Shown here: one piece after another, positions 26,501-32,896 of the stretch
Position numbering within the stretch: position 1 is the stretch's first letter
How the letters are laid out: the number at the start of each line of letters is the position of its first letter
Assembly: GCA_905480355.1 (NCBI GenBank)
Contig: CAJQQA010000201.1
Span: 1-32,896, forward strand
From: an uncultured Flavobacteriales bacterium
GTDB taxonomy: Bacteria; Bacteroidota; Bacteroidia; Flavobacteriales_D; Crocinitomicaceae
Direction of reading: 5' to 3'
Length of the DNA: 32,896 nt
Position numbers and translations under genes: made by a program
The notes under the pieces: model-generated
Database searches by the model: none
Seen by the model: only the letters and a program-made list of their open reading frames with translations
Told to the model about the DNA's origin: nothing

Positions 26501-27369
26501 CCTGTTGAATCTTTTTGCATCCATAATGGACCTGAAAACAAACCTTCCACTAGATTGTAAGAATATTTATCTAATCCTATTACTTTACCATCATAACCAT
26601 CAGGATCACTTCCTTTGAAGTAGAATCCGGAAGAAACTGCTTCAATAGAACCAAAATACTTTGATGATGGACCTCTTGTGGTAATAGATATAATACCACC
26701 AGTTGCATCTCCGTAATTTGCAGGAAGACCACCAGTAATAACTGACACTTCTTCAATTGCTGATTTCGGAAGACTTGATGACCCTCTGACCTTAATACCA
26801 TCAATGTAAAAGTATGTTGCATCTGAACGAGAACCTCTAATACTAATTGCACCTGACCCTTCTGACTTATTTACCCCACCAACTGTACCAGCAACATCAG
26901 CAGCTGAACGAACTGGAAGACGCGCAATATCTTCTCTACCAATTGTAGCTCCAGAAGCTCCACCATCACGATCAATCAATGGAATCTTGTAAGCGATAAC
27001 AGTTACCTCTTCAACATCTTGAACATCTTTTGCTTTGCCAATTGCTAAATCATATAAGAATGTAATCTTGTCTGAGCTCACTTTAACTCCTGTTAATGAG
27101 AGTGGCTTATAACCTTCCGTTTCATTTCTCACTTCAACGTCATAAGTCCCAGCAGGAATAGAATTGATTTGGAAGTTTCCATCAAAATCTGTATTCGCTC
27201 CACCTTTAACTTGACCCTCTGTCTTAAGAATTACTTTTGTAAAAGGAATTGGTTGCTTCGTGTCGGAGTCAGATACAGTACCTTTTATAGTACCAAGACC
27301 TGACTGAGAAAAACCATAAGAAAGTGTGAGTAAGATACTTACAAGTAATAAATTTAGTTTCAATAACAT
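23575..27369 (-). CDS. TonB-dependent outer-membrane receptor
   Basis: 1264 aa. Signal peptide 1-21 ending FSQ; CarboxypepD_reg-like domain about 25-110 (GTIKGTVSDSDTKQPIPF, FDGNFQINSIPAGTY); TonB-box-like EEVTVIAYK near 117-125; plug about 140-235 (SEGSGAISIRGSRSDATYFYIDG, GGLPANYGDATGGIISI); then a long barrel ending in TIRLGVKFDF with terminal Phe, the outer-membrane assembly signal. Such receptors import bulky ligands with proton-motive energy; the SusC class usually pairs with a SusD lipoprotein, which is absent here. Its partner is instead a T9SS-exported protein. First gene of the operon; the 230-bp gap upstream should hold the promoter. Confidence 0.92.
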   Translation of the reverse strand: MLLKLNLLLVSILLTLSYGFSQSGLGTIKGTVSDSDTKQPIPFTKVILKTEGQVKGGANTDFDGNFQINSIPAGTYDVEVRNETEGYKPLSLTGVKVSSDKITFLYDLAIGKAKDVQDVEEVTVIAYKIPLIDRDGGASGATIGREDIARLPVRSAADVAGTVGGVNKSEGSGAISIRGSRSDATYFYIDGIKVRGSSSLPKSAIEEVSVITGGLPANYGDATGGIISITTRGPSSKYFGSIEAVSSGFYFKGSDPDGYDGKVIGLDKYSYNLVEGLFSGPLWMQKDSTGKKTKPRLGFLLSANYTSQLDSRPLAGGSSRIKKDVRDEILENPLRPNASGFGSTYSALYLKEDDFENVDWRMNAAASSISAQGKIDVNTGPSVNVTFGGSYNYSWGNIYNRTGSLFNFSNFGSYKSTDYRVYGRVTQRFSNSTEGSSSKIKSAFYSLMVDYSKTIRNQFDPKHEYNLFNYGHVGSFELERERTYAGISNDGPVQDVIPPVVGVTFTPSDANPQLAAQTEQYFNLYSPEAAWQNEIHYRNFDQIIQGNGLRNGDGPQSIYSIWSNIGSPYNYFQKAQTDQIRVSGAGSVNIGDHSISLGFEYEQRYDRGWTAGANGPISLWTLARQLTNSHLQQIDLSTPTLTFNAEQGVIFTSYEPLNLGYASESGTGIYGGAENNDQQSFFDYNLRQYLNENGLISTGVADEEYLNIDQYDPNIFTLDMFSPDELLNSGSSYVSYWGYDHTGEKVKGQTDINNYFEEFDENGNYKRFVGAYQPTYIAGYIMDKFSFRDIVFNVGVRVDVFDANQPVLKDKFLLSTARTVDETKAVLADNPSLNWINIPTSMGSDYIVYVDNVDSPNAINGYRNGDVWFDANGIEVTDPRLLRGPEGIAPYLTDPDNKNDIKADIFEDYEAQVSIMPRVSFSFPVSDEASFFAHYDVLTKRPTSGVRFDPAQYQFISSTSSTINNSNLKPEKTIDYELGFQQVLTKTSSLKISAFYREQRDNVQLMNVTEAFPRTYSTFGNRDFGTVKGLTIAYDLRRTGNLRMTANYTLQFADGTGSSATSAAGIINAGLPNLRAIFPYSFDQRHAINITMDYRYGNGKDYNGPLIGDFKVLQNTGLNVVSNIGSGSPYSQQINITDQGSFTPQTSGLTGTTNGSRLPWTYRLDLQVDRNFDLEIGKGDKKKATSLNVYVRVTNILNQENVLGVYRATGNSDDDGYLAAAASQTSIQNQVDEQSFRDYYTLKVQNPFNISAPRTIRLGVKFDF

Positions 27370-27599
27370 AAGTGCAGTTTATTTAAATTACTTAAATGCT
27401 AACATTAAGCGCGTAAATATAAAAAAAAATCAAATTCAAGATACAAATTGTTAATTTTATTTAATTCTTTGTTCATTAACTTTACTTAACAAAACTAGGC
27501 ATTAGTTTTTGATGAAAGTTGCGAATGTTTTTAATTTTCAAGACAAATATACAGGTCTAAACTATTTTATTCTAAAAGGTTGGTAACTTTACAGTTCAG
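27370..27599. promoter_or_regulatory. Divergent intergenic region, TonB receptor / phosphopantetheinyl transferase
   Basis: 230 bp of very AT-rich DNA without an ORF worth calling. On the minus strand TAGTTTTG (27497-27490) matches the -7 consensus TAnnTTTG, with TTTC at about the -30 position; this would give the receptor operon a leader of about 115 nt. On the plus strand TAACTTTA lies just before the transferase ATG but has no matching upstream element. A 9-base A run lies at 27421-27429. No convincing operator seen. Confidence 0.3.
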
Positions 27600-28241
27600 A
27601 TGACACCTTTTAAATTCGAAAAAATACAGATTAATCATTCGACTATACACATTTGTAGTTTTAATTATTTCTTACCTAAACGCTATTTAAAGTACCTTTC
27701 AAAAGAAGAAACCATTCGATTTAATCAATTTAAAAGCGAAAACAGACAAAGAGAATTTGTTGCTTCTCGCATATTAAAACACCGTATATTCGGTTTCCAA
27801 TACATTGAATACGCAGAAAATGGGGCACCTTATATAGAAAGCCATGGCTTTATTTCTATCAGTCATTGTAAAGGTGCTGTTGGTTTAGCTTGCAACAAAA
27901 AGCATCAAGTAGGCTTAGATCTGGAGATTGAACGTCCAAATATTCAAAAACTTGGAGCCAAGTTCTTATCTGAAAAAGAGCGTGTTAAATTCGATATTAA
28001 AAATGATAAAGTCTTGACTAAAATTTGGTCAGCCAAAGAATGCCTCTATAAGCTTGCTGGGCGAAAAAAAATTATCTTTAAAACGGAGCTACTTATTGAC
28101 ATGAATCAGGATTCGGAATGGATTGGCACAATTATTAATCAAGACCATGTGCTTTCGGTTAAAATCGATACATTTGAACTTAACGAAGTAATCATAACCC
28201 TCAATAAAGAAGACGTTGAAAAGAACAGTAGATATATATAA
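27600..28241 (+). CDS. 4'-phosphopantetheinyl transferase (Sfp-type)
   Basis: 213 aa. The enzyme moves phosphopantetheine from CoA to a Ser of acyl or peptidyl carrier proteins. Motifs: SISHC (86-90), the Mg-binding GLDLE with Asp107 and Glu109, and WSAKECLYKLAG (143-154) with Glu147 and Lys151. Together they define the Sfp superfamily. Length is at the short end of the Sfp group. The 3' end overlaps the next gene by 26 nt in another frame, so the two are co-translated. Bacteroidota often carry such a gene for fatty-acid or aryl-polyene/flexirubin-type carrier proteins; no carrier protein is nearby. Confidence 0.9.
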   Translation: MTPFKFEKIQINHSTIHICSFNYFLPKRYLKYLSKEETIRFNQFKSENRQREFVASRILKHRIFGFQYIEYAENGAPYIESHGFISISHCKGAVGLACNKKHQVGLDLEIERPNIQKLGAKFLSEKERVKFDIKNDKVLTKIWSAKECLYKLAGRKKIIFKTELLIDMNQDSEWIGTIINQDHVLSVKIDTFELNEVIITLNKEDVEKNSRYI

Positions 28242-28953
28242 ACAATTCGCTTCAAAAAAAGGTCAAATTGCAATATTAATTGACCCTGACAAATGTTCAG
28301 ACCTAACTCAATTAAACGAATTACTAAAAAAGTGTCAATTCGCATCAGTCGATTATATTTTTATTGGCGGAAGTACGGTGAGTAGAGAAGCTTTTCAAGA
28401 GGTCATACAGTTTATCAAATTGAATAGTACTATTCCAGTTGTAATATTTCCTGGAGATGCACACCAAGTTTCTGAAAAAGGCGATGCATTGTTGTATCTT
28501 AGCCTTATCTCGGGTAGAAATCCAGAATACCTCATCGGACAGCATGTCAACTCAGCAAATGAAATCTTTAATATGGATATTGAGATTATTCCAACTGCAT
28601 ACATTCTTATTGATGGGGGAACGAAATCGTCTGTTGCTTATGTAAGCCAAACTACTCCTATACCAATCAATAATCAAAATATTATCCTGAATACAGCCAA
28701 AGCTGGAATTCTACAAGGCAAAAAGTTAATTTACATAGATGCCGGAAGTGGAGCGAATGAACACCTGCCAGCAACTATTGCGACTGAATTATCAAAGTTA
28801 GAAGTCCCACTAATAATTGGCGGTGGAATAAAATCGGTTGATTCGATAAAAAAATTGATGAACGCTAACGTCCTCGTTATAGGGAATAAGATTGAAGAAA
28901 ATATTGACTTCCTTTTAGATATTAAACACTATATTGACGTAAAGAATAACTAA
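28216..28953 (+). CDS. Geranylgeranylglyceryl phosphate synthase-like prenyltransferase (GGGPS/PcrB family)
   Basis: 245 aa with a TIM-barrel pattern. Visible conserved parts: ILIDPDK (20-26), FIGGS (49-53), FPGDAHQVS (78-86), SGRNPEYLIGQH (99-110), YIDAGSGA (about 173-180) and a phosphate-binding IIGGGIKS. These match the family that joins a polyprenyl diphosphate to sn-glycerol-1-phosphate, the first archaeal ether-lipid step, also known from some Bacteroidota and, as PcrB, Firmicutes. The start is TTG inside the preceding gene (26-nt overlap); it is the only start that keeps the N-terminal helix. The stop is 2 nt before the next ATG. The product's role in bacteria is poorly understood. Confidence 0.9.
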   Translation: MKRTVDIYKQFASKKGQIAILIDPDKCSDLTQLNELLKKCQFASVDYIFIGGSTVSREAFQEVIQFIKLNSTIPVVIFPGDAHQVSEKGDALLYLSLISGRNPEYLIGQHVNSANEIFNMDIEIIPTAYILIDGGTKSSVAYVSQTTPIPINNQNIILNTAKAGILQGKKLIYIDAGSGANEHLPATIATELSKLEVPLIIGGGIKSVDSIKKLMNANVLVIGNKIEENIDFLLDIKHYIDVKNN

Positions 28954-28955
28954 GC

Positions 28956-29324
28956 ATGTTAAAAAAAATATCAGCAGTTTCCTTTGCTATCGCATTCACA
29001 ATGGCTATTGTTATATTTACAGGATATGGGCGTCAGTTTATCTCTAGTAGTTCTGCAAAAACTATTTTCTTGATCGCAGGAGCAATTGGTCTCTTTTTGA
29101 ACTTGTTCTCTTTCACAAAAAGTGAAAACAGTCTCGTTTTCAACTTTATATACTGGACTGGGAGCATTGTCCTATTTACTGGACTTGTATTTATGATATT
29201 GAGATTACCTCTCCATTTTTACATTATCATTGCTGGAATGGGAATATTAGGCTTTTCTTTTCTTGTACCCGAAAAGACTTTGCCCGTAAAAAAAGATGAA
29301 AATATTCTAGACGACTTAGATTAG
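28956..29324 (+). CDS. Four-helix membrane protein, weakly GldL-like
   Basis: 122 aa with four hydrophobic segments (about 5-24, 34-54, 62-82 and 85-104) and a Lys/Asp-rich tail, so a small inner-membrane protein. The third and fourth segments, around GLVFMILRLPLHFYIIIAGMGI, recall the GxxFKxxHxPG loop of the gliding-motility/T9SS motor protein GldL, but the cytoplasmic domain of GldL is absent. It follows the GGGPS gene by 2 nt. The stop overlaps the stop of convergent nadC by 4 bases, leaving no room for a terminator on either strand. Function unknown. Confidence 0.65.
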   Translation: MLKKISAVSFAIAFTMAIVIFTGYGRQFISSSSAKTIFLIAGAIGLFLNLFSFTKSENSLVFNFIYWTGSIVLFTGLVFMILRLPLHFYIIIAGMGILGFSFLVPEKTLPVKKDENILDDLD

Positions 29325-30157
29325 TTAAATGTCGCTTTTAACGACATGTCTAAGCTTTTAAAGCTATGTGTTAATGCTCCAACAGAAATAAAATCGACTC
29401 CTGTTTCTGCAAAATCTCTAATCGTTTCTATCGTTATCCCGCCAGAAGCTTCTACTTCGTATATTTCAGGAATTATTTTTAAGGCTTCTCGAATTCTTTC
29501 TGGCGTAAAATTATCCAACATTATTCGGTCCACCTTTCCTACTCGAAGAACTTCCGCCAACTCCTTTTCGTTTCTTACTTCAATCTCAATTTTCATTTTT
29601 TTACCTGAGCTCTCGAGGTAATGATTCGCGCGCTTAATTGCATTTTCTATTCCACCAGAATAATCAATATGATTGTCCTTTAACATAATCATATCATACA
29701 AGCCGAATCTGTGGTTATGCCCCCCTCCTATTCTAACCGCCCATTTTTCTATATAACGTAAACAAGGAGTAGTTTTTCGTGTATCCAAAAGCTTCGCATC
29801 CGTACCTTCGATCAGCTCGACAATCGCACTTGTCTGTGTAGCGATTCCACTCATTCTCTGCATAAAATTAAGCACAATCCTTTCTGCACCTAAAATAGAT
29901 CTTGAACTTCCTTTTATAATAAACACGATATCTCCAACATCGACATTTTCTCCATCCAGAATTAGCACTTGAATCTCTAATGATTCATCCAAGCTTTTAA
30001 ATATCTTCTCCGCAAGTTCTACTCCTGCGATTATTCCTTTGTCTTTCACGATTAACTTAGCTTCCCCTATTGCTTCTTTTGGGATGCAAGAAAGAGATGA
30101 ATGATCTCCATCTCCTAAATCTTCCTCAAATGCAGTTTTTATTATCCTATCAACCAT
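29321..30157 (-). CDS. nadC: Nicotinate-nucleotide pyrophosphorylase (carboxylating)
   Basis: 278 aa, normal length. NadC (quinolinate phosphoribosyltransferase) makes nicotinate mononucleotide from quinolinate and PRPP in de novo NAD synthesis. Motifs: EDLGDGDHSS near 12-21, LNFMQRMSGIAT (96-107), DTRKTTP (125-131), GGGHNHRFGLYDMIMLKDNHI (starting at 144, ending 164) and a C-terminal SGGI phosphate site followed by VDFISVGALTHS. All expected substrate-binding residues appear intact. It lies downstream of the DUF4783 gene by 30 nt on the same strand, probably one transcript, and its end overlaps the end of the opposite GldL-like gene. Confidence 0.97.
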   Translation of the reverse strand: MVDRIIKTAFEEDLGDGDHSSLSCIPKEAIGEAKLIVKDKGIIAGVELAEKIFKSLDESLEIQVLILDGENVDVGDIVFIIKGSSRSILGAERIVLNFMQRMSGIATQTSAIVELIEGTDAKLLDTRKTTPCLRYIEKWAVRIGGGHNHRFGLYDMIMLKDNHIDYSGGIENAIKRANHYLESSGKKMKIEIEVRNEKELAEVLRVGKVDRIMLDNFTPERIREALKIIPEIYEVEASGGITIETIRDFAETGVDFISVGALTHSFKSLDMSLKATFN

Positions 30158-30187
30158 GTTTTCTTATTGCTCCGATACCACAAAAGT

Positions 30188-30571
30188 TTATGGCTTTTCT
30201 ATAACCAGACTTTCTATTTTAAAACCATCTCCAACTCGTTTGAGATGAACTGTCACTCTGTATTCGTTCGATTTGGTCTTATATGTTCCAATAGCGAAAG
30301 TACCGTTTGCCATTTCTTTGCCTTTAAAGAAAAACATAAACTCATAACAGGGGTTTGTACTAAAAAAACTCTCCAGTACAAGTGCTGCTTGCGCTTTACT
30401 ATACACATCTTCTTTTCTAAGGACATTTATTAACACTTTCTCTTTGCTCATGGCTGTTATTGCTTTCGCATTACCACTTTCAAAAGCTTCTTCAATAGCA
30501 GTATGCGGAACCTCTGAATCAACAGAAAAACCGATAAAAACTGCTATTACTAAGGAATATATTGCCCCCAT
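30188..30571 (-). CDS. DUF4783 family exported protein
   Basis: 127 aa from the ATG at 30571; the frame is open further but this start opens a signal peptide (residues 1-15). The body shows the DUF4783 layout: AFESGNAKAI, then EDVYSKAQAALVLESFFSTNP, GTFAIGTYKTK, YRVTVHLKRVGDGFKIESLVIE. The fold is expected to be NTF2/SnoaL-like. Members are common in Bacteroidota, typically beside rlmH and nadC as here, but have no known function. It is divergent from rlmH, 104 bp away. Confidence 0.85.
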   Translation of the reverse strand: MGAIYSLVIAVFIGFSVDSEVPHTAIEEAFESGNAKAITAMSKEKVLINVLRKEDVYSKAQAALVLESFFSTNPCYEFMFFFKGKEMANGTFAIGTYKTKSNEYRVTVHLKRVGDGFKIESLVIEKP

Positions 30572-30675
30572 ATTGCTCTTCTTTTTTTGGAGTAATAAAT
30601 GTACAAAAATAGTGCCGAATAACAATTGAAACGCTAGCCATTTTTCGCAAATCTAAATAATCATATCTTCGTACA

Positions 30676-31149
30676 ATGAAAATTAAACTCATTTGTGTTG
30701 GGAAAACTACCTCTTCTCATCTTATAGCTGGAGAAAATGAGTATTTAAAACGGCTCAAACATTATAGCTCTTTAGAAAAAATTGAAATTCCTGAACTTAA
30801 GAACGCAAAGAAATTAAGTGAAAAAGAAATTAAAAATCAGGAAGGCACATTGATTTTAAAAAAAATTGATTCAACAGACTATGTTATTCTTCTTGATGAA
30901 AACGGAAAAGATTATACTTCTCTGGAATTCTCAAAGTTTATTCAGAAAAGATTGAATAGTGGCGCTAAAACAGTTGTGTTTTTGATTGGCGGAGCTTATG
31001 GCTTTTCAGACGAAATTTACAGCAGAGCTCAAGCAAAAATTGCCCTTTCAAAAATGACGTTTTCTCATCAAATGGTACGGATGTTTTTTCTAGAGCAGGT
31101 TTATAGAGCATTCACGATCCTTAAAGGACAACCTTATCATCATCAGTAA
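30676..31149 (+). CDS. rlmH: 23S rRNA (pseudouridine1915-N3)-methyltransferase RlmH
   Basis: 157 aa, typical length. RlmH methylates pseudouridine 1915 in helix 69 of 23S rRNA using S-adenosylmethionine. It belongs to the SPOUT (knotted) class: MKIKLICVGKT at the start, LLDENGK (about 72-78), the SAM-binding FLIGGAYGF (about 97-105), and LSKMTFSHQMVRMFFLEQ (117-134) with the usual C-terminal PYHHQ. Start and end match the family exactly. Divergent from the DUF4783 gene. Confidence 0.97.
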   Translation: MKIKLICVGKTTSSHLIAGENEYLKRLKHYSSLEKIEIPELKNAKKLSEKEIKNQEGTLILKKIDSTDYVILLDENGKDYTSLEFSKFIQKRLNSGAKTVVFLIGGAYGFSDEIYSRAQAKIALSKMTFSHQMVRMFFLEQVYRAFTILKGQPYHHQ

Positions 31150-31179
31150 AAACAGTATATTTACGAAAAACAGCACACA

Positions 31180-32583
31180 TTGATATCCTCACCATTAACA
31201 CTCCATCTTGCATCTTTGACAATCTCTGATGTGTTTTTTTCTACTGTTTTTCTAATAGCAATCCTAATCATTGCGAGTAACAAAAAAAAGAAGATGATTT
31301 TGATAGATGGCAATGAGCATTACAAATATTACATCCTCAATATCATTTTCAAAATGTTTTTTGCCGTTGCTTTCGGTTCAGTATATATGTTCTATTACAA
31401 AGGTGGTGATACAATGGCATATTGGTCAGGAGCTGAAAAACTAAACAATTTATTTTGGAGCTCACCCGTAAATTACTTCATTGAAATGACTAGTACTCCA
31501 GGAAAGGGATTGTATCTATTGAGGTTCAATCCAAATACAGGATTCCCTCCCGGATGGATTTACAGAGAGCCTGATAGTTTTTTCGTCAGTAAAATACTCT
31601 CTCTGGGAATGATTTTTTTAGGGCAAGGCTACTTCATTTTGACACTTTTCTTATCTTATCTTTCTGCCATAGCCTCATGGAAAATTTATGACTTAATTCG
31701 TTATTATAAAATAACTTCTGACTGGATGGGAGCGATTTCTATTCTTTTCATTCCTTCAGTTGCGTTTTGGTGTGGCGGAATATCGAAAGACACAATAGTA
31801 TTTCTTTGTCTTTTTCTTCTCGTCCATTACTTATTTGCACATATGAATGGTAGGTCTAAAGGCGGTTTTAGAACATTGATTTTACTTACACTCCTATTTA
31901 CTGTTTTATTTCATACAAGGTCATTCATGGTGTTTGCGGTTTTGGGAACAATGTTAATAGCTATGAGTACTAGAATTCTTAGAAAATATAGAGATAGCGT
32001 ATTTCTAGTAAACATCATCCGTTTTTTTATCATTACAATGAGTCTTGGATCTTTTGTTTTATTACTCGAGCTCCAAGGAGAAGAAATTGGTAAGGTTACT
32101 CAAAAATATGTCGATGAAGCTGCTGTTCAGCAAGCTGACTTCTTAAACAACCTTACATATGGCACCAAACGATATGACCTAGGAATTACCGATTATACCT
32201 CTTCTGGCATGCTGAAAAAAGCACCCGCTGCTATCTTAACAGCAATGTACAGACCTGGAATTTGGGAAGCTCGAAGTCCATTGCTTTTAATTAGCGGACT
32301 AGAAACTTCAGTCTTTATTTTTCTAACACTTTTATTTATCTTCAAGGGGAATGTCATCACTAAAATTAATTTTATCCGCTCTAATGAACTACTTGTGTTT
32401 AGTCTTCTTTTTACGTTGATATTAGCTTTTTTTGCTGGATTCACATCGGGATTATTTGGTGTTCTCGTGCGTTTTAAAGCACCCTTTCTTCCGTTTTTAC
32501 TCCTTATTTTAACGACCAAAGCAAAAAATCAAATCGAATTCAAATCGGATGAATTGAAAGAATTGAAAGAATTGAAAGAATAA
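31180..32583 (+). CDS. Polytopic membrane protein, possibly glycan-polymerase-like
   Basis: 467 aa with about ten hydrophobic helices and an acidic/basic C-terminal tail (DELKELKELKE). The start is TTG at 31180, 30 nt after rlmH; no ATG precedes the first helix. Features seen: YKGGDTMAYW after the second helix and FIPSVAFWCGGISKDT in the middle. PS..FW..G..KD motifs next to membrane helices are common in EpsG/Wzy-like polymerases and related integral glycosyltransferases, so a role in surface-polysaccharide assembly is possible but unproven. The following gene looks like a polysaccharide-export permease, which supports this. It may share a transcript with rlmH. Confidence 0.7.
   Translation: MISSPLTLHLASLTISDVFFSTVFLIAILIIASNKKKKMILIDGNEHYKYYILNIIFKMFFAVAFGSVYMFYYKGGDTMAYWSGAEKLNNLFWSSPVNYFIEMTSTPGKGLYLLRFNPNTGFPPGWIYREPDSFFVSKILSLGMIFLGQGYFILTLFLSYLSAIASWKIYDLIRYYKITSDWMGAISILFIPSVAFWCGGISKDTIVFLCLFLLVHYLFAHMNGRSKGGFRTLILLTLLFTVLFHTRSFMVFAVLGTMLIAMSTRILRKYRDSVFLVNIIRFFIITMSLGSFVLLLELQGEEIGKVTQKYVDEAAVQQADFLNNLTYGTKRYDLGITDYTSSGMLKKAPAAILTAMYRPGIWEARSPLLLISGLETSVFIFLTLLFIFKGNVITKINFIRSNELLVFSLLFTLILAFFAGFTSGLFGVLVRFKAPFLPFLLLILTTKAKNQIEFKSDELKELKELKE
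32551..32580 (+). repeat. 9-bp tandem repeat at a gene's 3' end
   Basis: GAATTGAAA occurs three times without change (32551-32577) followed by GAA and the stop. It encodes ELK-ELK-ELK-E. Copy change would alter the tail by whole tripeptides and leave the frame intact. Confidence 0.9.
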
Positions 32584-32744
32584 CTTATACACATTAAGTA
32601 CTTAACAAATCAAAGAATGAACGATTGTTTGCTTTCATTTATTTCTTTAGATTTATATAACTATTTAACACTTCTTTGAGAGAGATTTATTATGTTTCTC
32701 CTCAATGTTGAATTTATACCATTTAAGAATTGTCACAAGCAAAC

Positions 32745-32896
32745 ATGAAAAGCAACAATTTATCTTCTGAAGAACAAGAGCAATGGACAGAGATAATTGA
32801 ACCGGGAAAGAGTTTATTTGCTCTGGACCTTGCTAGTGTTTGGCGCTATCGTGATTTACTGATGTTGTTTGTGAAAAGGGATTTTATTTCTACTTA
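32745..32896 (+). CDS. ABC-2 type polysaccharide-export permease, N-terminal part only
   Basis: The first 50 codons are in the window. The N-terminus is polar, then WTEIIEPGKSLFALDLASVWRYRDLL and FVKRDF. This cytoplasmic leader (an I.P......L.....W.YRDL.....RD pattern) precedes the first membrane helix in Wzm/TagG-type permeases that export O-antigen or teichoic-acid-like chains with an ATPase partner. The ATPase gene is expected just to the right. The gap of 161 bp before it holds no gene and no convincing terminator, so it may start a new glycan-export operon. Confidence 0.75.
   Translation, partial: MKSNNLSSEEQEQWTEIIEPGKSLFALDLASVWRYRDLLMLFVKRDFIST

Noticed and set aside
32676-32705. Hairpin TTGAGAGA / TCTCCTCAA as a terminator after the polytopic membrane gene
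   Set aside because: The stem has a bulged base and is not followed by a T tract, and it is about 95 bp from the stop; insufficient support.

Overview
The window comes from an AT-rich genome of the phylum Bacteroidota, most likely order Flavobacteriales. The evidence is gene content: type IX secretion (T9SS) families (PorP/SprF, PorV/PorQ-like, C-terminal sorting domains), a TonB-dependent receptor with a carboxypeptidase-like N-terminal domain, a bacterial geranylgeranylglyceryl phosphate synthase, DUF4783, and gene starts preceded by A-rich stretches instead of Shine-Dalgarno sites. Several genes start with TTG. Coding density is high: there is no gap above 300 bases, and I see no tRNA, rRNA, CRISPR array or insertion sequence.

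Layout. 1-4381 (minus): a small exported protein followed 3 nt later by a very large modular surface protein (CUB, CUB, CUB, P-domain-like, Ig/PKD-like, HYR-like repeats) that runs off the left edge. 4570-5196 (minus): a lipoprotein. 5258-10744: a divergent phenylacetyl-CoA epoxidase locus, with paaABCD on the minus strand and, on the plus strand, two tandem PaaE-type reductases plus a short-chain dehydrogenase. The 151-bp gap between the arms carries two perfect inverted repeats and a good Bacteroidota -7 element. 10798-14839 (plus): an ECF sigma factor overlapping a small membrane protein, then PorP/SprF, then a TPR/PD40/OmpA/DUF1573 protein; this looks like one envelope-stress or secretion operon. 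14948-17183: a membrane acyltransferase and an SGNH-hydrolase/PKD protein that converge. 17228-18099 (minus): HIT protein and GreA, overlapping. 18171-27369 (minus): a three-gene outer-membrane block (TonB receptor, 1431-aa T9SS cargo, PorV-like protein) closed by a clear terminator. 27600-29324 (plus): phosphopantetheinyl transferase, GGGP synthase and a four-helix membrane protein. 29321-31149: NadC, DUF4783 and RlmH, a housekeeping group. 31180-32896 (plus): a polytopic membrane protein, then the start of an ABC-2 polysaccharide-export permease, probably the edge of a surface-glycan locus.

How it fits together. Much of the window concerns the cell surface: T9SS-type secretion and anchoring, large exported proteins, outer-membrane receptors and probably glycan export. 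The main metabolic insertion is the aerobic phenylacetate ring-epoxidation complex; the rest of that pathway (paaK, paaG, paaZ and so on) is absent here. The most distinctive loci are the sigma/small-membrane-protein/PorP/OmpA-DUF1573 operon, the TonB-receptor/T9SS-cargo/PorV trio, and the repeat-built adhesin with alternating repeat types.
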